Below, one piece after another: positions 54,250 through 63,792 of a stretch of DNA of 64,000 nt. A model generated the notes under the pieces. That model worked only from the letters and a program-made list of their open reading frames with translations. It was not told the DNA's origin and ran no database searches. A program made the translations under genes and the position numbers. This stretch comes from DATFDN01 sp963818725 (GTDB lineage: Bacteria; Pseudomonadota; Alphaproteobacteria; Acetobacterales; Acetobacteraceae): assembly GCA_963818725.1 (NCBI GenBank), contig CAWFTU010000007.1, positions 310,001 to 374,000 of the forward strand, read 5' to 3'. Numbering within the stretch: the first letter of the stretch is position 1; each line of letters starts with the position of its first letter.

Positions 54250-54980
54250 CTATGTAAGCGCCCCAGAGGTCTGTATTGACGTACGTCGCAGCAGTCCAGG
54301 AACTCGGGGGGACGGTGGCAGAGGTGAATATGCCGACCTGCACGGCGGCATTCGACGGATTGACGTGAACGTTGACACCAATTGCCCCCGACCCCAGGCT
54401 GTAGTGGCTGGCCGGCACCACATTCCACACAATCGAGGTCACGCTGGTGCCAGCCGCCGCGGTGCTTGCACTGAGCGATGCGGATGCCGGACCAGACCCG
54501 GCAGCGTTGGTGGCCAACACCTGGAACGTGTATGCCATTCCGGCGGCGAGACCGGTTACGGAGATCGTGGTTCCCGTCAGGCCAGAAGCGGCGGTCGACC
54601 AGGATGACGAGCCAGAGCTCGCGGACTGAACCGTATAGCTGCTGGGAGCACCGCCAGAGGTTGGTGGCGACCAGGTGAGACCTATGCTGGACGTGGTGGC
54701 CGCGGTAGCGGACAAGTTCGTTACCTGACCCGGGACAGCGATCTGTGTGCCAGTGGTGACGGCAGCGGTGGTTACCGCGGTCATTATGGCCGAAACCGGT
54801 CCGGAGCCTGCCGCGTTGACTGCACTGATAGTGAAGTCATAGCTTGTCGACGAAGATAGGCCACTCACAGTCGTTCCGAGTGAACTGCCCGGCACCACTG
54901 TTGTTGTCCAAGTGCTGCTTCCGGAGACACGATACTGTACGGTGTAGCTCGTTGCTGAGCCGCCGCTGCTGGGAGCCGAC

Positions 54981-56362
54981 CAGGTGCTGTCGCGAGTTGT
55001 GTGGAAATTGGGTGTGGCGCGTCTCCGATGCAATGAGATATCAGGTTAGGCTGCCAAGTCAATGCATTGAGGAGCGAGCTTTTCGGGAAGCGTCTGCCAG
55101 CCGTCGACCTTGCGCATGGTAATCTGTCCTGAAGCAAGCAGTGCCCAAAACAACATCGCCGCGGTCTCCGCTGAGGGCAGCACGGTCTGTGTCTTGATGC
55201 GGCGCTTGAATTCCTCGTGCAGGCGCTCGATGGCATTCGTGGTTCGGGCCGACTTCCATTGGCTCTCGGGCAACCGGGTGAAGGTGAACAACCGCTCGCC
55301 CGCTTCTTCCAAGCTGTCGGCCACCGCGCGGCATTTCAGCCGCCATTTGCGAATGAACGACTTGCGGCGCGTTTCGATCTCCTTTGCCGTCCTGGCGTAG
55401 ATCATGTCGTTGTAGTCGGCGGAAATCTCCTCACGCAGCGCGTCCGGCGCGTGCGCCAGGAGATTGCGGTGCTTGTGCACCGTACAGCGCTGGGTCGGCA
55501 CCTCAGGCCACAGCGCAGCGAGCGCCTTCTCCAGTCCGGCGGCCCCATCGATGATCAGGAATTCGGGGTTCCGCAAACCACGCGCGATGAGATCGTCAAG
55601 TACATTGCGCCAAGCGGCTTCGCTCTCGCCCCCCATGTTGCGCACGGCCAGGAGGACCTTCTGCCCATCGCGCCGAACGCCGAGCACAACCAGGAGCGAG
55701 ATGTTGGTGGCCTTGCGGTCCAGCCGCACGCGCACCACGCTGCCATCGAGGACCAGCCGGACGATGTCCTCCGCCACCAAGTCGCGCCGCGTCCAGGCCT
55801 CCCAATCGGTCTTCACCTTGCGCCACACGCGGCTGACCACGTCCTTGCCGATGGCGCCCTTGAACAGCGCCCCGAGCGCCCGCTTCACCCGCCGCGTGTT
55901 GGTGCCAGCGAGGTGGGCCGACGCAATCAGCGCCTCGACCTGTCGGGTCATCCGCGCATAGCGGGGCAGCACTGCACTCTGCCATTCCCGGCTCGTCCCA
56001 TCCGAAGCCAACAGCCGAGCCCGGGGCACCGCGACCTCGATCGGGCCGAACGAGCCCAGCAGCCGCCGCGAGCGGGTGCCATTCCGGTAACCCGCCGCGG
56101 CGCCTCGCTGGTAGCGACCGCGTCCCAGGGCAGCGGTCGCCTCCTGCTCGATCATCTCCTCCAGAAAAAGCCGGACCCGCTCCCGCAGCGCGGCCTCGAT
56201 CGGGTCGAACCAGGCCTCCCCAGCAAACAGCGGCGCCGCTTCCGCCGACGTGCTATTCTTCTGCATGGCGTAATCTCCCCCGGCGCGCCAACGCCGGTTA
56301 CGAGTCGTTGATCCACTCGGAGATTACGCCACCCCTATTTCCACCACATCCGCGACGGCACC
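54981..56362 (-). mobile_element. IS256-family element, copy 1
   Basis: 1382 bp; inverted repeats GGTGCTGTCGCGAG... and GGTGCCGTCGCGGA...; perfect 8-bp duplication GCCGACCA (54973-54980, 56363-56370). The second copy starts at 61279. Confidence 0.94.
55046..56266 (-). CDS. IS256-family (Mutator type) transposase
   Basis: 406 residues, intact. An N-terminal DNA-binding region with GRYQRGAAAGYRNGTRSRRL and GPIEVAVPRARLL, then the catalytic domain: VRLVLDGSVVRVRLDRKATN (Asp), NPEFLIIDGAAGLEKALAAL (Asp), QRCTVHKHRNLLAHAPDALR (conserved CxxH block) and the SARTTNAIERLHEEFKRRIK segment (Glu). Matches the second copy at 61374 residue for residue over the shared part, so transposition was recent. 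Confidence 0.95.
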   Translation of the reverse strand: MQKNSTSAEAAPLFAGEAWFDPIEAALRERVRLFLEEMIEQEATAALGRGRYQRGAAAGYRNGTRSRRLLGSFGPIEVAVPRARLLASDGTSREWQSAVLPRYARMTRQVEALIASAHLAGTNTRRVKRALGALFKGAIGKDVVSRVWRKVKTDWEAWTRRDLVAEDIVRLVLDGSVVRVRLDRKATNISLLVVLGVRRDGQKVLLAVRNMGGESEAAWRNVLDDLIARGLRNPEFLIIDGAAGLEKALAALWPEVPTQRCTVHKHRNLLAHAPDALREEISADYNDMIYARTAKEIETRRKSFIRKWRLKCRAVADSLEEAGERLFTFTRLPESQWKSARTTNAIERLHEEFKRRIKTQTVLPSAETAAMLFWALLASGQITMRKVDGWQTLPEKLAPQCIDLAA

Positions 56363-57406
56363 GCCGACCACGTTAGCGAAATACTGTTTGTGGTCGCCGA
56401 CCCACTTGCCAGATTGATGACCTGTCCTGGCAACGCGCCGGACACTGCCGCAGCTGAAGCCGAGAGCACAGCCGCAAAAATGACATTTCCGCCGGAGTAT
56501 GTAACGCTACGAAGCCACGCCATCTGGCCCGGAGGCAATACGGGCTGACTTGCCGATATCGTGATGCCGGTGGTGAATGTGACGTTGCCGGAGCTGAGAT
56601 TCAGAACCTCGCAGCAGAATCCGCTGCCCATATTGGTAAAAGCTGGGCTCAGCGTGATCGGCTGGCTGCAGACCAAGACGCGGCCGTTGTGGACGGTTCC
56701 ATCCAGGGTAGTGCTTGTCGAAAGCTCGACGACAGGCAGCTTATAGGTCGGGAGTTTCGTCGAGAGGCAGTTCCAGACAGCCGCGAGCGTCTGGCGGAGC
56801 ATCGTGCTGCTGCCCTGCGCAGTCCAGAATTCATCGGTATCCGAGGCGGGACTTGCCGGGCTTGCCTGGTCGATGGTCAATCCGTCGAGCAGATTTGCGT
56901 ACGGAATGGCAGCATTCGTACCATTTTGGCTGATTGCCACTAGGTCTGCTGAGCCAATTGATGCAGCGACTGGCAAACCATCGAAGTTGCCTACCCCAAG
57001 AGTGGAGCCAGCGGTAAACCAGCCCGTGAGGGCGGCCAGTGGCAGCAGCTTGGATGCACCGTTGTTGGTAACGACTATTTGATCGGAGGCCGATGGGCTT
57101 GCTTCAACGGGGAAGGTTGCGTGGTCGGAACCGTTCGCCACCAGCGTTCCGCCGGCGATATCGATGCCGGTGCCGATGGTGACGGGCTCCGGACCGCCAG
57201 GACCGAGACTGAGACGCCCAAGCAGTGTCCCCGTCGGCGCAAGGATAGCCGGCTGCATCCCACCGAGAAGCGTTCCGACACTAACCGAATGGGCGGCTCC
57301 CGCTTGACTAACCGGTACTTCGTCAGCTGGGCTTATTGACGTGGCAGGTGGGAGTTGCTGGATAGTTGGCATGCGCAGCATCCGACCGAAGGGTTATGGG
57401 AGTTTG

Positions 57407-59595
57407 TCAGGCCTGGACTGGCGTGCCGCTCAGGATTGACAGCCACTGCTTGTTGGAGGTTCCCCAGACAAGAACACCCGAGCCCGCCCCTAAAGCCTCA
57501 CCCGGCTTGCGACCGTTTGTGGCGTACGCGAGCGCCCCGGCGGAGGCGATTGGAAGCGCAGCGACCGAATAACACGGTAACGCAAGCACACCGCCGCTGA
57601 TTGTCGCGCCACTTTGAGCTGTAAGCGCCCCAGCCACTGCGAGGGAGCCCCCGGCGCTGATCGCACCTGACAGACTCACGCTCGATCCGGTGAGGCCAGC
57701 CGGCGCGCTGATGCCGCCAGTGACGCTGAGACTGCCTTTGATCGTGGTCGCGCCGAGTTGGGTGGCTCCGGACACGCCGAGCGCACCGGTCACCTGCAAC
57801 GGCGCCGTTGAGCGAATGGCCCCTGCCCCGACGTCGTACAAAAGATTGGCAGCGCCGCCAGTATCCAACGCTAGCTGCTGGCCGGAACCGAGCCAAATCG
57901 CCCGGCTTGCTCCGATAACCAGGTTTCCCGCTGTCGCGTCGGCAACGCCTACGGGTGTTGAGAACGTAAGCTTTCCGGAGGTATGTCCGGCGCCGTCCAA
58001 CGTTACTCCGATCAGAGTGTAAGTATTGGAGCCGACCTGGATTGTAGCAGCATTCGTTGGCGAGACTGGCTGTCCATTCACACCGGCGGAGGAGAATGGC
58101 AGGATAGGATCGACCGAAATAGTGGCACTCGGGGCCGATAGGGTAGTAGTCACCTTGGCCGTGCCACCGCTTGCCGCACGGGTATCAAGCACCGCGATCG
58201 AGTAATTGCCCGCAGCAGAGATATGCCGCTTGTACCAGGAGTCGGCCGTGGTCGTCAGTGCGATAGCAGATGACCACTCCGCCGGCACACCGCCTGAACT
58301 CAGCGGGATAGCATCGCTTAACGCGACCTGATGGCCGACACGGACATTCGCGCTATCCAGATGGTTGGCCGAGACAGCCGCCTGGGAGCCGATAGTCGCA
58401 CTGCTGACCACCGAGGGTTGATTGGTTGTGTCGGATATGGGAAGCGAAAGGCCGCAAGTTTGCGGGCCCAAGCGCCCAGAAGGATAGCCCCCCGGCGGAG
58501 CATTTTTGGTTGCGCTTCCCGAGATCGCGGCGTGCTGGGGCTGCGATGCTGATCCAGCCACCGCATTGACGACCAAAACGGAACTGATCGAGCGGACGGG
58601 TGTAGATGGGCTGTCAATCAGGTGTCCACTCGCATCGAGTGCATTGTTGACAACGGTCGGAAAGGCCGCATTGCTATAAACTGTTGTTCCGCCGCTCGGA
58701 TGATTGACGGTCAACGCACTTGCGAGGATTGGCGCGTCCGCTGGCCCGGAGCCTGTGCGCTGCAAGGCGACTTCCGACGCTAATGTTCCGCCAGAGCTGC
58801 CGATCTGAGTTGCAGAAATCGCGCTTGTTGTGAGCCGCCCGGCGACGGAGGCCGTGCCAGCTATTGAAATCGACGGAGCCGAAAGCGAGCCAGTAAGGGT
58901 GCCTCCCGAAACCGGAAGTGTTGTCGCGACCTGCGCATCAACATACTGCTTCGTGACTGCTTGCATCGAGGCGATCGGGTTAGCCGCGAGGGTGATCGGG
59001 CCGGTCATCGTTCCGCCCGCTCGAGGCAAAGCGCGGCACTCTGGCCATCAACATACTGTTTGGTCGCGGCTTGAAGCAGAGCTGTGGGATCGCTGGCAAG
59101 GGTCAGCGGACCGGTCATCGCCCCCCTTCCCTTCAAGAGACTGGCAGCGGCGAAGTCGGCCACTTTCTGAATGGCGCCGGAGTTGGAGGGGGTTATGGTC
59201 ATCGACGAAATGTCGATACCGCTCAGGTTGCTCAGGCCGCTGGAGAATTGGGCGTAGCTGACGCTGACATTGGTTCCATTCTGCGCGATAGCTACCTGGT
59301 CGCCCGAGGCAGGAACTGTACCGGCTGGAAGCTGGGCTATCTGAAAAGGTGCGGCCGCCGCCGCGAGATGACCATTATTCAGGGCCAAATTCGCACCGAC
59401 GCTCACCTGCTCCGGGGCGCCCGTCCCCGCGCTAGACCGGCCCAGGAGTGTGCCGGCGGAAAGCGCCAGTTGGGGCTGCAAGCCCGCAGTGAGCTGCGCG
59501 CGAGTCAGTTTGCGAGCAATTCCATTTTGGCTTGCGATAAGCTCATCAGTGTCCGACGCCGCTGTTGCGGGCGCCAGTTGATCGATCGTCGGCAT
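57407..59595 (-). pseudogene. Phage tail-fibre-like protein with repeats, one frameshift
   Basis: From the ATG at 59595 the frame opens MPTIDQLAPATAASDTDELI, similar to the start of the next gene, and includes the ATKQYVDGQSAAL repeat. It then shifts near 59025 and continues PRAGGTMTGPITLAANPIAS, a second TKQYVDAQVATTLPVSGGTL, and on to STSNKQWLSILSGTPVQA-type ending (stop 57407). The TKQYVD...GGTMTG/GGTLTG units are classical tail-fibre repeats. About 725 residues if repaired. The homologous N-terminus in the following Fn3 gene suggests gene duplication and a shared mounting domain. Confidence 0.78.
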
Positions 59596-59675
59596 GTCAA
59601 CAGTTCCCGGCAGCGGCTTGCCCTGGCTTGGGCAGGACGGTTACCCCACAACGGTTCGTGACAATCAGAGTTGGA

Positions 59676-60161
59676 TTAGGCCGTCACGACCGGATTGCCA
59701 TTTTGGTCCGTGATGACCAACCCGCTGCTGGTCTGAATCGCATGGGCCGGGATTGGCGGCTGGGATAGGAGCAACACGGGCAAGAGGATGCTGCGCTGGA
59801 CCGTGCGGCCACTGGTCGTGGTGATCGCGATCGTGACGGTGTAGATTGAACCCGGCTGTCCGCCAGACAGCCAGAGGACCGCGACCGCGCCGTCCACAGC
59901 CGCACTGTTTAGGACGAGGTCGCCGGGCGCATTCGGCGAGATATTGACCGCCAGGGTTGCGATCGTATCGCCCTCGTTCCCGACCAGCGCTGGCGAGATG
60001 TCAAACTCGTAATCCAGAACATCGGCTGGATCCTTCGACGGCCAGTTCAACGGAGGAGGTGCGGCGGGAGCCGATCCACGTGGTACGGGGATAAAGGCGT
60101 CCAGTGTGACACGACGCGCACTGCTCGGCTTCCAAACATACGATGTCGGGGAGGATGTCAT
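59676..60161 (-). CDS. Phage structural protein, fibre-adaptor-like
   Basis: 161 residues: MTSSPTSYVWKPSSARRVTL, LNWPSKDPADVLDYEFDISP, then a beta-rich stretch LAVNISPNAPGDLVLNSAAV and LSGGQPGSIYTVTIAITTTS, ending in LLLSQPPIPAHAIQTSSGLV. The D-P-x-D-x-L-D-Y-x-x-D-x-S and G-Q-P-G-x-x-Y-x-V-x-x-x-x-T-T-x-G-R pattern is found in small tail-completion or fibre-adaptor proteins of alphaproteobacterial prophages. The role is inferred from context between tail genes. Confidence 0.65.
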   Translation of the reverse strand: MTSSPTSYVWKPSSARRVTLDAFIPVPRGSAPAAPPPLNWPSKDPADVLDYEFDISPALVGNEGDTIATLAVNISPNAPGDLVLNSAAVDGAVAVLWLSGGQPGSIYTVTIAITTTSGRTVQRSILLPVLLLSQPPIPAHAIQTSSGLVITDQNGNPVVTA

Positions 60162-60187
60162 CTCAATTCCGATGTTAGTCAGCCGTG

Positions 60188-60457
60188 TTAGGATTTCGCT
60201 CTTGCCAAAGCAGCAATCTGTTCGGCGAGGCTTGCCAACTGCCCCTGTAGCTGCACAAGGGAATTGGGAACCAATTCGGGAGCCGGCATCGACGGTGGCT
60301 CGAACCGACCATCATGGTAAAGCCAGCCGACCTGGACTTCGGGCGAAGCCGTTACGTCAACCCAGATCAGATGTTGGTGAAACAACGTGTTCACGTTATC
60401 AGATGTGGTGAAGAGCTCAGCAGCAACGTCCGATTGAATACGCGCGTAGGTCCGCAT
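60188..60457 (-). CDS. Small prophage tail-region protein
   Basis: 89 residues: MRTYARIQSDVAAELFTTSD, then FHQHLIWVDVTASPEVQVGW and YHDGRFEPP, and a helical tail LQGQLASLAEQIAALARAKS. The V-x-x-G-W-x-Y-D/H-G-x-F-x-P-P motif is typical of small tail-fibre assembly or chaperone-like proteins encoded next to fibres. It starts 3 bp after the upstream stop, so it belongs to the same transcript. Confidence 0.68.
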   Translation of the reverse strand: MRTYARIQSDVAAELFTTSDNVNTLFHQHLIWVDVTASPEVQVGWLYHDGRFEPPSMPAPELVPNSLVQLQGQLASLAEQIAALARAKS

Positions 60458-60460
60458 CTC

Positions 60461-61278
60461 TCACCACCTGACCACAACGAGGCCGTTTGCGCCCGGGCCA
60501 CCGTTATACGGTGTGGTGCCATTCGCGCCCGTTCCAGCGCCGGAGGCGCCTCCACCGAGTGAGACGCCCGAGTCACCGGTTGAGTCACTCGTTTGCATGC
60601 CGCCCATCGGAGAGCCTCCGCCAAGGCCGCCGACGCTGAGAAAGCCAATCCCACCAGATGAACCCATCAGATTCACGTCGCCACCAACCCCTACACCACC
60701 CGGAATCGCGCCGTTCTGCGGACTGGCGACGGTTGCCGAACCGTTCAGCATGCCGCCTGTCGCGCTAACAAACGAACCGAAGCTCGATGTTCCACCTGGA
60801 CCGGGAGCGGTGCTCGTCGTCCCCGCCGCTCCACCATTGCCGACGGTCACTGGAATGACCTGGCCTGGCGATAGGCCGGAGAGGCGTTTTCGAGCGTAGC
60901 CGCCCCCTGATCCGCCGCCGCTTGCCGCGCTGCTGGTGGACGCGAAGGAGCCGGAGCCGCCACCCCACAGCTCCACCTCGACCCTGGTTACGCCATTCGG
61001 GACCACGAAGTTGCCCGACACACCGAAGGTCTGAACACCGGCGCCGAACCCAGGCGACAGGGAGGGAAGCTTCCAGTTCAAGAAGGGGGCCGTGGGAAGC
61101 ATCGCGATGCTCGTCCCCGTGATCGCGGTCTGGCCGAAGTTGACCGTGACGACGTATAGGCCGACCCAGCCGCTGTCGATTGGAGGCGTTGTCTGCGAGC
61201 CCGTATTGGCGGGGGTTCCGGCCTTGAGCTGAAGCTGCACGCGCTGAATGCGCTGTGTGTTCTGAGCGGTTCCAGCGG
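60461..61278 (-). pseudogene. Glycine-rich phage tail protein, 5' end removed by IS256
   Basis: The frame is open from the IS256 junction (PAGTAQNTQRIQRVQLQLKA) to 60461. After a beta segment (GWVGLYVVTVNFGQTAITGT) comes GNFVVPNGVTRVEVELWGGG, then a long Gly/Ser/Ala-rich region ending GANGLVVVRW. The V-P-x-G-V-x-x-V-x-V-x-x-W-G-G-G start and G-x-x-G-x-V-V-V-R-W end define the glycine-rich tail-tip domain found in phage and prophage adhesins. The original start lies beyond the IS256 copy, outside the window. Confidence 0.75.
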
Positions 61279-62463
61279 GTGCCGTCGCGGATGTGGTGGA
61301 AATAGGGGTGGCGTAATCTCCGAGTGGATCAACGACTCGTAACCGGCGTTGGCGCGCCGGGGGAGATTACGCCATGCAGAAGAATAGCACGTCGGCGGAA
61401 GCGGCGCCGCTGTTTGCTGGGGAGGCCTGGTTCGACCCGATCGAGGCCGCGCTGCGGGAGCGGGTCCGGCTTTTTCTGGAGGAGATGATCGAGCAGGAGG
61501 CGACCGCTGCCCTGGGACGCGGTCGCTACCAGCGAGGCGCCGCGGCGGGTTACCGGAATGGCACCCGCTCGCGGCGGCTGCTGGGCTCGTTCGGCCCGAT
61601 CGAGGTCGCGGTGCCCCGGGCTCGGCTGTTGGCTTCGGATGGGACGAGCCGGGAATGGCAGAGTGCAGTGCTGCCCCGCTATGCGCGGATGACCCGACAG
61701 GTCGAGGCGCTGATTGCGTCGGCCCACCTCGCTGGCACCAACACGCGGCGGGTGAAGCGGGCGCTCGGGGCGCTGTTCAAGGGCGCCATCGGCAAGGACG
61801 TGGTCAGCCGCGTGTGGCGCAAGGTGAAGACCGATTGGGAGGCCTGGACGCGGCGCGACTTGGTGGCGGAGGACATCGTCCGGCTGGTCCTCGATGGCAG
61901 CGTGGTGCGCGTGCGGCTGGACCGCAAGGCCACCAACATCTCGCTCCTGGTTGTGCTCGGCGTTCGGCGCGATGGGCAGAAGGTCCTCCTGGCCGTGCGC
62001 AACATGGGGGGCGAGAGCGAAGCCGCTTGGCGCAATGTACTTGACGATCTCATCGCGCGTGGTTTGCGGAACCCCGAATTCCTGATCATCGATGGGGCCG
62101 CCGGACTGGAGAAGGCGCTCGCTGCGCTGTGGCCTGAGGTGCCGACCCAGCGCTGTACGGTGCACAAGCACCGCAATCTCCTGGCGCACGCGCCGGACGC
62201 GCTGCGTGAGGAGATTTCCGCCGACTACAACGACATGATCTACGCCAGGACGGCAAAGGAGATCGAAACGCGCCGCAAGTCGTTCATTCGCAAATGGCGG
62301 CTGAAATGCCGCGCGGTGGCCGACAGCTTGGAAGAAGCGGGCGAGCGGTTGTTCACCTTCACCCGGTTGCCCGAGAGCCAATGGAAGTCGGCCCGAACCA
62401 CGAATGCCATCGAGCGGTAATTACCCACCCCTGTTTCGGGCGTAGCGATCAGGCCGTGACGGT

Positions 62464-63792
62464 CTACAGGATGGTGTTGAAGACGCTGGTGCCCGGTTTG
62501 AGGCGAGCGGTATCGACGACGCTGCGTATGTCGGCCTCACCCTCGGCGGCCCACATGGCACGATAGCCGTTGGTCACCTTGCGCTGGATCACCGAGGGCC
62601 GGAGGTCGCGCTCACAGGCGTTGTTGGTGGCCTCGACCTGGCCGGGCCAGTCGGCGAAGGTTAGGAGCTGATCGCGCGCTCGGCGCACCTTGTTCTGAAG
62701 TTCACGGGCCAAGTCGCAGGTGGTGGGTGCTGCCAGGATCGCGACCAGCCTGCCCGCCAGCGCGCGGCGCTTGGCGGCCAGGGTGGAGGCAGCCAGTTGT
62801 GAGATGCTGTCCGCCAACTCGAAGGCCGAGGCGAGCCAGAGCGTGAGCCGAAACGGCACGGGGTCGTCGCTCACTTCCAACACGTAGGCGACGTCGCGAG
62901 CCAGGTGCGCGAGGCAGGTCTGCTGGACTTGGCCATGGCCCTGCTGGGCCGAGTCGCGGTCCGACAGCCAGACTTCGGGCTGGTGGCCAGCCATCATCGC
63001 GTGCACGACCGCGGCGGCGCGGGTCGGGGCGGCGTGGTGCACCACGGCCTCCTTGCAGCGGAACACCCAGTGATAGGCGTTGCTGCCCTCAATCCGGACG
63101 CCTGTCTCGTCCGAGGCCACCACCTTGGCCTGCCGCAGGGCTGCGACGGCGTGCTCGCCCCTCGTCTTGCCATTCCATCCGGCTGCGCCGAATGGAACCT
63201 TCGGCAAGCCTCGCCCGGCCTGGAAGCAAGTCTGGGCGCGACGCAGCAGGTTCATCAGCCCGCCCTGGCTGATGGACAGGCCGAACAGGTCGGCCAGTGT
63301 CGCCTGCAGCCGCTCGTAGGACAGGCTCTGAAAGGTCTTGAGGTAGGTCGCCAGCGTGTGCAGGCGCGGGCCGAACGGCGTGCCTGTCGCGGCGGGCGGC
63401 GGCGCTGCCACGACCCGCGCCCCACAGCCGGGACACTGCACCGCCAAGCGTCGGTGGTGCTCGACGATTGGCTTGATCTCCGGCAGCTCAATCCGCTCGT
63501 GCACGCTCACCGCTTCGCTGGGCAGGTCGGGCGACAGCGCCCTGCGGCAGCACGGGCATTGCTGCGGGGCGTGATCGACGACGCGGTCCACCTCCCTGCT
63601 GAGCGCCCGACTATGGCCTTCATGTCCGGGCTTGGCACCTCCGGGGCGGGCTTGCTCGCGACGCGCTTTGCGGTCTGTGGACGGCGGCTTGGACGAGGTG
63701 CGCGAGGTCTTCTCCGGCCGCTGCAGCCGCAGCACCAACTCGATCAGCTCGGCCTTGCTCAGGCGCTCCAGCTCGTCCCGCTGCATGCCCAA
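62464..63792 (-). CDS. IS66-family TnpC-like transposase with an in-frame palindromic insert
   Basis: 442 residues. N-terminal leucine-rich helix (LERLSKAELIELVLRLQRPE), a zinc-finger-like CPCCRRAL and CPGCGARV pair, then the DDE domain: QAKVVASDETGVRIEGSNAY (Asp), WLSDRDSAQQGHGQVQQTCL (Asp region) and EATNNACERDLRPSVIQRKV (Glu). Between LLRRAQTCFQAGR and EHAVAALRQAK lie 18 extra residues, GLPKVPFGAAGWNGKTRG, encoded by the palindrome at 63158-63211. Because that copy is 54 bp the frame stays open, so a full protein with an 18-residue insertion could be made. Confidence 0.92.
   Translation of the reverse strand: MGMQRDELERLSKAELIELVLRLQRPEKTSRTSSKPPSTDRKARREQARPGGAKPGHEGHSRALSREVDRVVDHAPQQCPCCRRALSPDLPSEAVSVHERIELPEIKPIVEHHRRLAVQCPGCGARVVAAPPPAATGTPFGPRLHTLATYLKTFQSLSYERLQATLADLFGLSISQGGLMNLLRRAQTCFQAGRGLPKVPFGAAGWNGKTRGEHAVAALRQAKVVASDETGVRIEGSNAYHWVFRCKEAVVHHAAPTRAAAVVHAMMAGHQPEVWLSDRDSAQQGHGQVQQTCLAHLARDVAYVLEVSDDPVPFRLTLWLASAFELADSISQLAASTLAAKRRALAGRLVAILAAPTTCDLARELQNKVRRARDQLLTFADWPGQVEATNNACERDLRPSVIQRKVTNGYRAMWAAEGEADIRSVVDTARLKPGTSVFNTIL
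63158..63211 (-). repeat. Palindromic mini-insert, copy 9 (in IS66)
   Basis: 54 bp on the minus strand after target CGGGCG, in frame. Outer arms CTTGCC/GGCAAG, core GAAGGTTCC, inner arms ATTCGGC/GCCGGAT, loop GCA, then GGAA, end ACGAGGGG. Nearly the same as copy 6. Confidence 0.9.

Larger units (their letters stand above)
52738..57381 (-). pseudogene. Phage tail protein with fibronectin type III repeats, split by IS701 and IS256
   Basis: The N-terminus at 57381 (MLRMPTIQQLPPATSISPAD) shares a repeat style with the next gene upstream (SDxDEF/DEL; QNGTNAAIPYANLL). After PGQVINLASGSATTNSISLT the IS256 element enters. The protein resumes at 54980 with Fn3 modules of the type WSPPTSGGAPSSYTVQSASS ... 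AGMAYTFQVLATNAAGSGPA. It is cut again by IS701 at 54249 and ends TPSTAGTYYVWAAGMDDSAL to stop 52738. Fn3 repeats are frequent in tail tip and fibre proteins, where they present receptor-binding domains. The target duplications (GCCGACCA and CTAT) rejoin the frame exactly. Confidence 0.85.
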
